The notes under the pieces are model-generated. The model saw only the letters and a list, made by a program, of their open reading frames with translations, ran no database searches and was not told the origin of the DNA. DNA of 13,020 bases from an uncultured Rhodospirillaceae bacterium (lineage in GTDB: Bacteria; Pseudomonadota; Alphaproteobacteria; CAAGCB01; CAG-977), in NCBI GenBank assembly GCA_900553035.1, contig USCC01000062.1, positions 1 through 13,020 of the forward strand. Reading direction: 5' to 3'. Shown piece by piece: positions 1-6,069 of this stretch. How positions within the stretch are numbered: the first letter of the stretch is position 1; each line of letters starts with the position of its first letter. The translations under genes and the position numbers were made by a program.

Positions 1-11
1 TCTTCCGATCT
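1..11 (+). other. Illumina adapter remnant at contig end
   Basis: TCTTCCGATCT is an exact match to the last 11 bases of the standard Illumina adapter (…GCTCTTCCGATCT). It sits at the extreme 5' end, so it is best read as untrimmed adapter and not genome. The reading frame of the transporter happens to run through it, so an automatic gene call would add three or four false residues (L-P-I and part of the next codon). Confidence 0.93.
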
Positions 12-1360
12 GTGCTTTTATCGCCGTTTTGCTGTTCAAAACAACAGGACTGGAACTGCCGGCGGTTCTGGGGCTGTTTGCCGGAGCAGTCACAAACACA
101 CCGGCGCTGGGGTCGGCTCAGCAGATACTGACGGATTTGAACGCGGCGGGGAACTCGTTTGACGTTCCGGCGACCAGTATGGCCTATGCAATGGCGTACC
201 CGCTGGGAATTGGGGGCATCCTGTTTACAATCGTATTCATGCGGATTGTTCTGAAAATCAATATCGCTGACGAAGTCGAGGCGTATGAGGAACGGAAATC
301 AAGCCGTCGGCCCGAGGTCGGCGGGATTGACCTGATCGTATGCAATCCGGACTGTCAGGGCGTTGAAATCGGCCGGTTCTCTGAACTTTTTCATCAGGGG
401 GTGGTCGTTTCGCGCATGAAACGGGGGGATCAGTACATCGTCCCGCATCTGCATACGAAGCTTCAGGCCGGAGATATCATTCATCTGGTCGGGCCGGTCA
501 CGTACTTTCCGACGCTTCAGGAATTGTTCCGCGGAGAAAAGACCAAAAGCCTGATTGTTGACAGCGCCGCCGAAATCAACGCCCACAAACTGCTGATTAC
601 AAACCCGGCGCTTCTGGGAGCCTCGCTGAACATGATCATGGGCCGTGAGGGACGCGACTGGGTCATTTCACGTGTGACCCGAGCCGGGCGTTCGCTTCCG
701 GCATCGCCTGAGCTGAAGCTGGCTTTCGGGGACGAGGTGACGGCTGTGGCGCGTCCTTCGGATGTGTTGCCGCTGGTGCGTCTGGTCGGGAACGATGCCC
801 ACGAGCTGAACCGAATCCGCCTGGTGCCCTTATTCATTGGGATTGCGCTGGGGGTTCTTTTGGGGTCTCTGTCTTTTTTCATCGCGGGCGTCAGCGTTCC
901 GGTGAAGCTTGGGCTGGCCGGAGGGCCGCTGATTGTGGCGCTTCTGCTGTCGGCGCGCGGGTATATCGGAAACGTGGTCTTTTACATGCCGCCGGTGGCG
1001 AACAGTGCTCTGCGCGAGCTGGGTATCGTCCTGTTCCTGGCGGTCGTCGGCATTTCTTCGGGCGCGGATTTCTTTAAGTTTCTGGTGCACGGAGACGGTC
1101 TGGCGTGGATGGGCTACGGGTTGCTGATCACTTTGATTCCGATGCTGCTGGCGGCGTTTATTGCGCGCTGTATTTTCAACATGAACTACCTGACCATCAG
1201 CGGCATGCTGGCCGGAACCATGACGGATCCGCCTGCGCTGGCGTTTGCGAACGGCCTGTCGGGATGCGAAGCCGCGTCTTTGGGGTACGCGACGGTCTAT
1301 CCGCTGACCATGTGCCTGCGTATTCTGGCGCCGCAGGTGATGGCTCTGATGTTGTTCTGA
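12..1360 (+). CDS. yidE: YidE-type putative transporter (AspT/YidE/YbjL family), 5'-truncated
   Basis: Inner-membrane transporter of the AspT/YidE/YbjL antiporter family. The substrate of YidE proteins is not established. About 449 residues remain, and the frame is open to the contig edge. Compared with the ~550-residue E. coli YidE, roughly the first 100 residues are missing. Two copies of the family's duplicated motif are visible: GLFAGAVTNTPALGSA near nt 74-121 and GMLAGTMTDPPALAFAN near nt 1202-1252. Between them lie two soluble TrkA-C (RCK_C) domains, about nt 300-500 (ending IIHLVGPV) and nt 575-770. A second hydrophobic half follows from about nt 825, containing KLGLAGGPLI and SALRELGIVLFLAVVGISSG, which resemble E. 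coli YidE closely. No clear terminator follows the stop; a promoter for the next gene begins soon after. The family call is very secure. Orthology to yidE, as against ybjL or aspT, rests on recalled similarity. Confidence 0.9.
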
Positions 1361-1376
1361 GCTTTTTTGAAAAATA

Positions 1377-1404
1377 TGGACAAATTTTAAAACAGTGCTA
1401 TTCT
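1377..1404 (+). promoter_or_regulatory. Candidate sigma-70 promoter for the small membrane protein
   Basis: TGGACA (1377-1382) and TATTCT (1399-1404) are separated by 16 nt, with an extended -10 TG at 1396-1397. It lies 40 bp upstream of the start at 1445 and just after the yidE stop, so the small gene can be transcribed independently of yidE. This is pattern matching only. Confidence 0.5.
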
Positions 1405-1444
1405 GTATCGTAATCGTTTACAAGCCAACGGAAGGATGACAGTT

Positions 1445-1783
1445 ATGGAAAAGGAAACGCCCAAAGCGCCGGAAAAAAAGGTTCAGCCCGTTTTCCTGCA
1501 CCCCCATGTCGCGCCGAACGGTGCGGTTCTTCAGCCGATGAATCCCGAAAACATGACCAAAAAGGATTTAAAGGCTCTGAAAATTACAGGGGCTCTTAAC
1601 GTTGCTTTGCTGGCGGGGGTCATCGCGATGGCACCGTATATGAAAAACGACGCGGAAAAGGCAAAGGAACAGCCGAAGGCAAAACAGGAACAGTACGCTG
1701 AACCGGCGGCCGCGAAACAGGACAGTGTCGCAACGGCGGATTTCACCCGTGCGGCCATTCAGATGCGAAATAAGACTCGCTAA
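1445..1783 (+). CDS. Small single-pass membrane protein, unknown function
   Basis: 112 residues; not recognised. An ATG also occurs at 1436, but the only good ribosome binding site, GGAAGG at 1430-1435, abuts it directly. ATG 1445 lies 9 nt downstream of that site and is therefore the better start. The N-terminal ~45 residues are hydrophilic and rich in Lys and Pro. One hydrophobic segment, about residues 48-66 (ITGALNVALLAGVIAMAPYM), can span the membrane. It is followed by a charged Lys/Glu/Gln/Ala-rich tail of ~45 residues. There is no signal-peptide-like N-terminus, so it is probably a bitopic inner-membrane protein with a low-complexity tail. A perfect hairpin follows the stop. Function cannot be assigned from the sequence. 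Confidence 0.7.
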   Translation: MEKETPKAPEKKVQPVFLHPHVAPNGAVLQPMNPENMTKKDLKALKITGALNVALLAGVIAMAPYMKNDAEKAKEQPKAKQEQYAEPAAAKQDSVATADFTRAAIQMRNKTR

Positions 1784-1800
1784 GGGCGTCAAGTCCGGTT

Positions 1801-1834
1801 AAAAAGCTCTTTGGGATGACTGAAGAGCTTTTTT
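1801..1834 (+). terminator. Perfect 11-bp hairpin with flanking A and T runs (terminator or attenuator)
   Basis: AAAAAGCTCTT (1801-1811) pairs exactly with AAGAGCTTTTT (1823-1833) across an 11-nt loop, and the T-run continues to 1834. It follows the stop of the small membrane protein by 17 nt. It ends only 4 nt before the Shine-Dalgarno of the next gene, so it may act as a leaky terminator or attenuator and not as a full stop. Confidence 0.75.
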
Positions 1835-1849
1835 GTTAAGGAGGAAAAA

Positions 1850-2296
1850 ATGGAAAAGACGGTTTTGGAACCGGTTTATTTTCGCTTGATCGGCGGGGAG
1901 GGGGAAATTGCGTTTGTCATCGCCCACCGCCCGGGCGCGCCCGAGGCGCCCCGCCTGTTGTTTGACGGCGCCCGCACCGCGGTTCTGTACCGCCGTCCGG
2001 GGCAGTCTGTCGCTCTGACAAAACTTGACGAAGAAGCTTCGGAGACTTTGAAAAAAGCGAAAACAGCCGTTTTCGTGGAACCGAATGACGACGGTAGCGC
2101 CCCTTCGGTTAAGGCGGCTCTGGATTTGGGTGAATTGACCTATGAGGTGCCTGTTCAGATTGTCCGGCGCCTGCCGGTTGATGCGGAAACGCTGACGGGC
2201 GACGAATCGAAAAATCCGTTTGCCGGGAAATCGGACGCCGAAATCGCCGCACTCTTCCATCAGGTGCGTGAAATTCTGGAAAGCGAAGAAAATTAA
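1850..2296 (+). CDS. Hypothetical acidic soluble protein, unknown function
   Basis: 148 residues; not recognised. The start is well supported: AAGGAGG at 1838-1844 lies 5 nt before the ATG, the strongest ribosome binding site in the window. There are no membrane segments, signal peptide or cysteines, so it is probably cytoplasmic. The first ~50 residues look beta-rich (VYFRLIGGEGEIAFVIAH, RTAVLYRRPG). The C-terminus is acidic and helical, ending ILESEEN. The leader between the upstream hairpin and the start is only 15 nt, too short to hold its own promoter. Expression therefore probably depends on read-through from the 1377-1404 promoter, which would make it the second gene of a two-gene unit. 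Codon usage looks like that of the neighbouring genes. Confidence 0.75.
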   Translation: MEKTVLEPVYFRLIGGEGEIAFVIAHRPGAPEAPRLLFDGARTAVLYRRPGQSVALTKLDEEASETLKKAKTAVFVEPNDDGSAPSVKAALDLGELTYEVPVQIVRRLPVDAETLTGDESKNPFAGKSDAEIAALFHQVREILESEEN

Positions 2297-2314
2297 AAAA
2301 ACGGATTTTCCGTT
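2294..2314 (-). terminator. Short hairpin plus U-run, minus-strand reading
   Basis: AACGGA (2300-2305) and TCCGTT (2309-2314) form a 6-bp stem with a TTT loop. Read on the minus strand the stem is followed by a run of T (2294-2299 complement), the layout of a small intrinsic terminator. It would stop minus-strand transcription leaving the repeat array before it enters the 1850-2296 gene from behind. The stem is short. Confidence 0.4.
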
Positions 2315-2643
2315 CCCGACCCGCAGTAATTTTTATCCTATTTCTGCAAAGCAGACAAAAGCCCTGTAAACAAAATGCAGGACTTTCATACAAAATATTG
2401 GTTTTGAATGAAAGTCATGGCCGGTCATCTCTTCGGATGTTTTCACCTGCCGCTTCCTTTTACGTCCAGCCACTACTTCGGAAGTAGCTTGGCAAAGATT
2501 AAAAGGCTTGTGAACGGGATACAGGACTTTTCATACAAAATATTGGTTTTGAATGAAAGTCATGGCCGATCATCTCTTCGGATGTCTTTACCTGCCGCTC
2601 CCTTTACGTCCAGCCGCTACTTCGGAATAGTTTGGCAAAGATT

Positions 2644-2675
2644 AAAAGCCCTGTGAACGGAATGCGGGGGCTTTT
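2644..2675 (+). terminator. Repeat-borne terminator-like hairpin, end of unit 2
   Basis: AAAAGCCC (2644-2651) pairs with GGGCTTTT (2668-2675) around a 16-nt loop, followed by CATATT. It is palindromic enough to work in either direction. The equivalents in the neighbouring repeats are at about 2357-2386 and 2500-2532 (weaker) and 2790-2819 (AAAGCCC/GGGCTTT). Confidence 0.55.
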
Positions 2676-2789
2676 CATATTAAGATATTGATTTTGAATG
2701 AAAGCCATGGCCGATCGTCTCTTCGGATGTCTTTACCTGCCGCTTCCTTTTACGTCCAGCCGCTACTTCGGAATGGCTTGGCAAAGATG

Positions 2790-2821
2790 AAAGCCCTGTG
2801 GACGGAATGCGGGGGCTTTTC
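2790..2821 (+). terminator. Repeat-borne terminator-like hairpin, end of unit 3
   Basis: AAAGCCC (2790-2796) pairs with GGGCTTT (2813-2819), followed by TCATATT. It is the counterpart of the unit 2 hairpin exactly one period later. Its presence in each copy suggests that every unit is a separately terminated transcript, or that the array as a whole acts as a bidirectional terminator block. Confidence 0.5.
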
Positions 2822-2977
2822 ATATTAAGATGTTGGTTTTGAATGAATGCCCTGGAGCCGGCGATCTTTTTCGGCTCTTATTGCCCTGTCGGTTTTTTGC
2901 TGTCAACGGATATCTCGGAAATAATCTGCCAATAAAAGGGTGGGCAGCGGGCGCCCGGCGCACAGATCGCGCGTCCA

Positions 2978-3009
2978 TAAAAAAGCCCTGCGTTTCCGCA
3001 GGGCTTTTT
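2978..3009 (-). terminator. Strong intrinsic terminator after the 3020-4061 gene
   Basis: AAAAAGCCCTGCG (2980-2992) pairs perfectly with CGCAGGGCTTTTT (2997-3009) over a 4-nt loop: a 13-bp stem. Read on the minus strand the stem is followed by TTTTTTATGG, starting 11 nt after the stop codon of the cysteine-rich protein gene. It also has a T-run in the plus direction, so it may work both ways. Its core AAAAGCCCTG is shared with the hairpins of the adjacent repeat array. Confidence 0.9.
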
Positions 3010-3019
3010 GCCGGTAATG

Positions 3020-4061
3020 TTAGAGCCACGGACACTTGCCGGGCGCCTGATTTACCCAGCCGCCGTACTGGTTCTTGCTGCAATCAACAAAGACGCAGGA
3101 ATAGTTTCCTGTGATGCCTCGGCGGAAGACCGGTGTCGCGACACCTCTTTGAATCGTAATCGTGCCGTTCACCTGAACCGGATTGTTAAAGATAATCTGG
3201 TGCGGATTGGGGGACGTATTATTCGCAAATGTCAGGGATTTTGTTCTTAACGTCCCGTTGACTGTTGCGCCCTGCCAGAACCGAATCGTGACATGTTCAT
3301 AAACGGTGTCATTCGGTACGTTGATGGTCGCACTTGCCCCATACCCGTCCCAGCACCGCAGGCCCGTCGGAATAGTCTTTGTGCCGTTGGCATTCCAGTA
3401 CATGGAGGTCGGGTCGTTGTTGTCCCATACACTGCACGTCGCGGGGACAGACGGCTGGCATCCGCCCTTGCCGTCGGCAACCTGTCCGTCGGGACAGCGG
3501 CACGTCTTATCTTCGGCCGCACAGGCGGTGCATCCGTTCCCGGAACATTTATTCCCGGCCGCACAGTGATCATTCGTCAGACAGTCGACACAGGAATAGC
3601 CGTGCGCACCGTTGGACAGACACTGTTTCCCGCCGGAACACGAAATACCGGAACAGGCCGCGACACAGGAATAGCCGCTGCATTTTTTATCCGCTGAACA
3701 GTTCGCGTTCGACAGACACTGCCGGCACGTATAGGAATGGGCATTGTCAGCAAGACAGTATGGAGTCAATCCATAACAGGAAGAAGGAAGAGAACACGTT
3801 GCAACGCATTTGTTGGCGGAGCATTTCTGATTCCCGGCACAGTCCGTGTCACGGGTGCATTCGTATTTTTCCTTAGAGGAAACAGCGGATTTCATGCTGC
3901 TTCCGCTGCTGTCATTCAAACGCCCAAGCTTTCGGGCGACAGCGACGGAAAAAGAAGCCGAGTCATTTAAAGGTTGTAAGGGGGGGGGGCAGCTGTTCTA
4001 TTGCAAAGCACATCTTTGGCAGAATCCAAAGACATGCCAGAGTCGTAATAAGTTTTCTCAT
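3020..4061 (-). CDS. Exported cysteine-rich protein, poly-C phase-variable candidate (copy 1, OFF frame)
   Basis: Reading starts at ATG 4061 (minus), with AAGGAG at 4068-4073 six nt upstream. It gives a signal peptide (MRKLITTLACLWILPKMCFA, cleavage likely after CFA). Ten C residues then put the frame into a stop at 3963-3965 after 32 codons. With nine C the frame would join EQLPPPLQPLNDSASFSVA and continue to the stop at 3020, giving 346 residues. The mature part has a cysteine-rich region of repeated C-x5-C-x5-C-type units (CLSNANCSADKKCSGYSC, CLTNDHCAAGNKCSGNGC) that look disulfide-bonded. A C-terminal ~150-residue beta-rich domain follows and ends KCPWL. It is probably a secreted or surface protein; the function is unknown. 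Its paralogue lies directly upstream. Alternatives are a decayed gene or a homopolymer sequencing error. A call starting at 3919 would miss the signal peptide. Confidence 0.75.
3980..3989 (-). repeat. Poly-C tract (10 C), putative phase-variation switch, copy 1
   Basis: Ten consecutive G on the plus strand are C in the coding strand, four codons after the predicted signal cleavage site. Loss of one C restores the long frame. Homopolymers of this length are known hot spots for slipped-strand mispairing in other bacteria. Whether this one varies is inferred. Confidence 0.75.
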
Positions 4062-4079
4062 GAGTTTCTCCTTTGTGAA

Positions 4080-4130
4080 GATTCAACTTACAAGAACAGG
4101 ATAACAGACTTTTGACTCAAAAGTAAGCCC
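4080..4130 (-). repeat. 51-bp upstream block shared by both cysteine-rich genes, copy 1
   Basis: This block matches 5145-5195 with a single mismatch (GGATAAC against GGGTAAC). It lies just upstream of the ribosome binding site of the 3020-4061 gene and should contain the promoter. No convincing -35/-10 pair could be fixed. The block shows that the duplication carried the control region with it. Confidence 0.85.
4108..4124 (-). promoter_or_regulatory. 17-bp palindrome, candidate operator, copy 1
   Basis: ACTTTTGACTCAAAAGT is a perfect inverted repeat of 8-bp arms around one base, about 47 bp upstream of the start codon at 4061. An identical copy precedes the paralogue. Its position fits a transcription factor site near the promoter. 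The binding protein is unknown. Confidence 0.5.
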
Positions 4131-4155
4131 AAAAAAACTCCCGCCGAAACGGGAA
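4131..4155 (-). terminator. Intrinsic terminator of the 4168-5125 gene
   Basis: On the minus strand TCCCG (4154-4150) pairs with CGGGA (4143-4139) over a 6-nt loop, followed by G and seven T (4137-4131). It starts 13 nt after the stop codon of copy 2. It separates that gene from the promoter block of copy 1, so the two paralogues are separate transcription units. Confidence 0.85.
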
Positions 4156-4167
4156 TTTTCACAGGCT

Positions 4168-5125
4168 TCAGGGCTGATCCGAACACATGCCGTCAACGCA
4201 GAATTTATTTTCGTTCGCGGGACAGTACGTCCGTTCGCCTTCCGCCCGGAAATGATAGGAAATATCGGCTTCCTGGGTGCCGTATCCCTCACATTCCGTC
4301 AAGGTGATCCGCTGTCCTTTCCGAATCGTTTTTGCTTCCCACGAATTACATCCCGTCGCGCGGCCGGCGGAAATGACCAGAGAATCGACACGGCTTCCCT
4401 TCGGAAGGACGTGAGTCGTCCGCTCTGAATAATGCCAGCCGGAACGCCCTTCGGAAAATCCGCACCGGCAGTCAGTTCCCGTCCCCGAGGCAAACCCGGC
4501 AAAGGAATGATCCGGGTAATCCGGACCCCGCGTGTCCATCAGTTCAAGACGGAGCGTCATATCATCCGGCTGCATATAGCGGGCATAAATGAAATGTTCT
4601 GTGCAGAATTTTGAATACCCGCCCGATATGTCCTGCGCATACGGCTCTGTTGTACAGGCCGACCGGCGGCATTCTCCGTTCCCGAAATTCGCTGTCCCCC
4701 GCGGACACGGCGAACAGGTATACATCCGGCCTTCCGAAGTACAGACGGGATAATCCGCCGGACACGGGCCATCCCGGCACGGATCAATGATCCGGCACAC
4801 AAATGTATGAGGCGTCGTATAAATGCATTCTTTCCCTACGCCGCACGTCACGCCTTCACAGACGGGTCGGCATTTTTCAGCGGCGCATTTCTGATAATCG
4901 GTACAGTGCGCATCGCGGGTACATTCGTATTTTTCTTTGGAGGAGGCTATTGTTTTGGGCACGTCTTTGCTGAAATCTTCCAGCCGTCCCAGCTTGTAGG
5001 ATCGTGCGACGGAAAAAGTCGCCGAGTCATTCAACGGTTGTAAGGGGGGGGGATAACTGTTCCATTGCAAAGCACATCTTTGGCAGAAGCCAAAGACATG
5101 CCGGCATCATGATCAATTTTTTCAT
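4168..5125 (-). CDS. Exported cysteine-rich protein, poly-C phase-variable candidate (copy 2, OFF frame)
   Basis: A paralogue of the 3020-4061 gene. ATG 5125 (minus) follows AAGGAG at 5133-5138 by 7 nt and opens a near-identical signal peptide (MKKLIMMPACLWLLPKMCFA). Nine C then lead to a stop at 5027-5029 after 32 codons. With eight C the frame reads EQLSPPLQPLNDSATFSVA and runs to 4168, giving 318 residues. Similarity to copy 1 continues through SSKEKYECTRDAHC and the first cysteine cluster. The proteins then diverge: this one has other Cys/Pro-rich units (CRDGPCPADYPVC, CSPCPRGTANFGNGEC) and an unrelated C-terminal domain of about 170 residues ending FCVDGMCSDQP. It is probably secreted or surface-exposed; the function is unknown. 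The shared 5' end and divergent 3' end suggest diversification of the exposed part. A start at 5070 (TTG) would wrongly omit the signal peptide. Confidence 0.75.
5044..5052 (-). repeat. Poly-C tract (9 C), putative phase-variation switch, copy 2
   Basis: Nine G on the plus strand are C in the coding strand, at the same point of the protein as the tract in copy 1. Codon phase differs (TTA TCC… here, CTG CCC… in copy 1), yet both need loss of exactly one C to restore the frame. Confidence 0.75.
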
Positions 5126-5144
5126 GAGTCTGCTCCTTTGATGA

Positions 5145-5195
5145 GATTCAACTTACAAGAACAGGGTAACAGACTTTTGACTCAAAAGTAAGCCC
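5145..5195 (-). repeat. 51-bp upstream block shared by both cysteine-rich genes, copy 2
   Basis: The partner of 4080-4130 (50 of 51 bases identical). It holds the presumed promoter and the palindrome of copy 2. Confidence 0.85.
5173..5189 (-). promoter_or_regulatory. 17-bp palindrome, candidate operator, copy 2
   Basis: Identical to the 4108-4124 palindrome and at nearly the same distance from its start codon. It also overlaps the T-rich tail of the upstream hydrolase terminator (5192-5209 hairpin). Confidence 0.5.
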
Positions 5196-5209
5196 CGAAT
5201 GAACGGGGC
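5192..5209 (-). terminator. Terminator of the mrcA-prfB-lipoprotein-hydrolase unit
   Basis: GCCCCG (5192-5197) and CGGGGC (5204-5209) form a GC-rich 6-bp stem with a 6-nt loop. On the minus strand it is followed by TTACTTTT, and it begins 8 nt after the hydrolase stop codon. Confidence 0.75.
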
Positions 5210-5217
5210 GCCAGAAT

Positions 5218-6054
5218 TCAGGGTTTCGTTTCCGGGAATTTTTTGTAAAGCCATTCCAGAATATCGTCCGAAGCCCCGAAATCATACAGGTTTGTATGCC
5301 GCCCTTCGGGATAAAGCTTTATTTCCTTATCATATGTTCCGGCAGCTTTGAACATTTCCCGAGCCTGTGAAACATGGACGGTCCGATCCTTCTCTCCATG
5401 CAGAATCAACAAAGGGGCTTTCAGACTCCGTATCCGTTCCCGGGACTGAAAGGTATCCTTCATCAGGAAGGAAAGAGGCAGGAACCAGTACCACTGACGC
5501 CCGGCGTCAAGAAAGGAGGTAAAGCCCGCTTCCTGAATAAAGGCGGCAGGCGGCACCTTGACGGCCAGTCCGTTGGCAACGCCGGTGCCCATGGACATGC
5601 CATAATAAATGACGCGGGCGTTGTTTCCCTGCTTTTCGCGGATGAAATGAAGGGCGGCATCGGCATCAAGAATCAGCCCGACTTCGGTTGGTTTGCCCGG
5701 ATTCCCATCATACCCGCGGTATTCGACCAGCATGATGCCGAACCCCGCATCCGCCATGGGAATCAGCTTGTGCGCCGCATCCGCCGCAATGCCCGTGTTG
5801 CCGTGAAGGTAAAGAATCGTCGGAAACAGGCGCCCGTCCTTTGTTTTCCCCGGAGCCGCGTACCATGATTTCAAAGACAATCCGTCCGCCGTCCGGAGCG
5901 TCACCTTTTCCAGAACTGGCGATTGATCCATATGCGGCGAGACAAGCCGTTTGTGCGGAATATACATCAGACGCCGCTGAAACAGGAACATTCCAATCAG
6001 AAGAAGGCCGTAAACAGCCGCGAAAATCAGAAGCAGACGGATTGCAAACGGCAT
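5218..6054 (-). CDS. Membrane-anchored alpha/beta hydrolase (BEM46/ABHD13-like)
   Basis: 278 residues of the serine hydrolase fold, likely an esterase or lipase-like enzyme of unknown substrate. Residues 5-25 are a hydrophobic segment (LLLIFAAVYGLLLIGMFLFQ) followed by QRR, so the protein is probably tethered to the inner membrane with the catalytic domain attached. The catalytic triad is visible: Ser154 in GMSMGTG, Asp223 in HGEKDRTV and His253 in EGRHTN. The oxyanion-region motif LYLHGNTG is at 82-89. Length and layout match the BEM46/ABHD13 group. The start at ATG 6054 follows AAAAGGAAA closely. It begins 15 nt after the lipoprotein stop and is the last gene of the unit, before the 5192-5209 terminator. 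The fold is certain, the substrate is not. Confidence 0.88.
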   Translation of the reverse strand: MPFAIRLLLIFAAVYGLLLIGMFLFQRRLMYIPHKRLVSPHMDQSPVLEKVTLRTADGLSLKSWYAAPGKTKDGRLFPTILYLHGNTGIAADAAHKLIPMADAGFGIMLVEYRGYDGNPGKPTEVGLILDADAALHFIREKQGNNARVIYYGMSMGTGVANGLAVKVPPAAFIQEAGFTSFLDAGRQWYWFLPLSFLMKDTFQSRERIRSLKAPLLILHGEKDRTVHVSQAREMFKAAGTYDKEIKLYPEGRHTNLYDFGASDDILEWLYKKFPETKP

Positions 6055-6069
6055 TGTTCTTTTCCTTTT

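Larger units (their letters stand above)
2346..2940 (+). repeat. Tandem array of 145-bp units, candidate structured-RNA repeats
   Basis: The landmark TTTTGAATGAA recurs at 2402, 2547, 2692 and 2837, an exact 145-bp period. Units are 2401-2545, 2546-2690, 2691-2835 and a clearly diverged fourth from 2836 to about 2940. A partial unit end (2346-2400) precedes them. Each of the first three units carries two CTTCGG-containing hairpins (for example around 2568-2584 and 2614-2631) and ends with a terminator-like AAAAGCCC…GGGCTTTT type stem followed by TCATA. The period is not a multiple of three, one unit has a one-base deletion in the only shared short frame, and differences between units are mostly nonsynonymous, so this is not a coding repeat. 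CTTCGG gives the stable C(UUCG)G loop only on the plus strand, which suggests plus-strand RNA. This stretch (2297-3019) holds no convincing protein gene. Confidence 0.8.

Noticed and set aside
1361..1376. Terminator after yidE
   Set aside because: There is a T-run (1363-1368) but no stem precedes it.
2548..2640. Short peptides (~25-30 codons, MKxMAxxLFG…) in each 145-bp unit, as in type I toxin arrays
   Set aside because: Unit 2 has a one-base deletion that changes the frame, lengths differ between units, and there is no Shine-Dalgarno or hydrophobic toxin-like segment.
2408..2656. 82-codon open frame across repeat units 1 and 2
   Set aside because: It reads through repeats whose period is not a multiple of three. 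The shared MKVMA… start does not stay in frame between units, and differences are mostly nonsynonymous.
2346..2940. CRISPR array
   Set aside because: Whole 145-bp units are repeated without unique spacers, and no cas genes are present.
3020..4061. Simple pseudogene interpretation of the cysteine-rich gene
   Set aside because: The only defect is the homopolymer length, the downstream frame is otherwise intact, and the paralogue shows the same single rescuable defect. It remains possible as an alternative.
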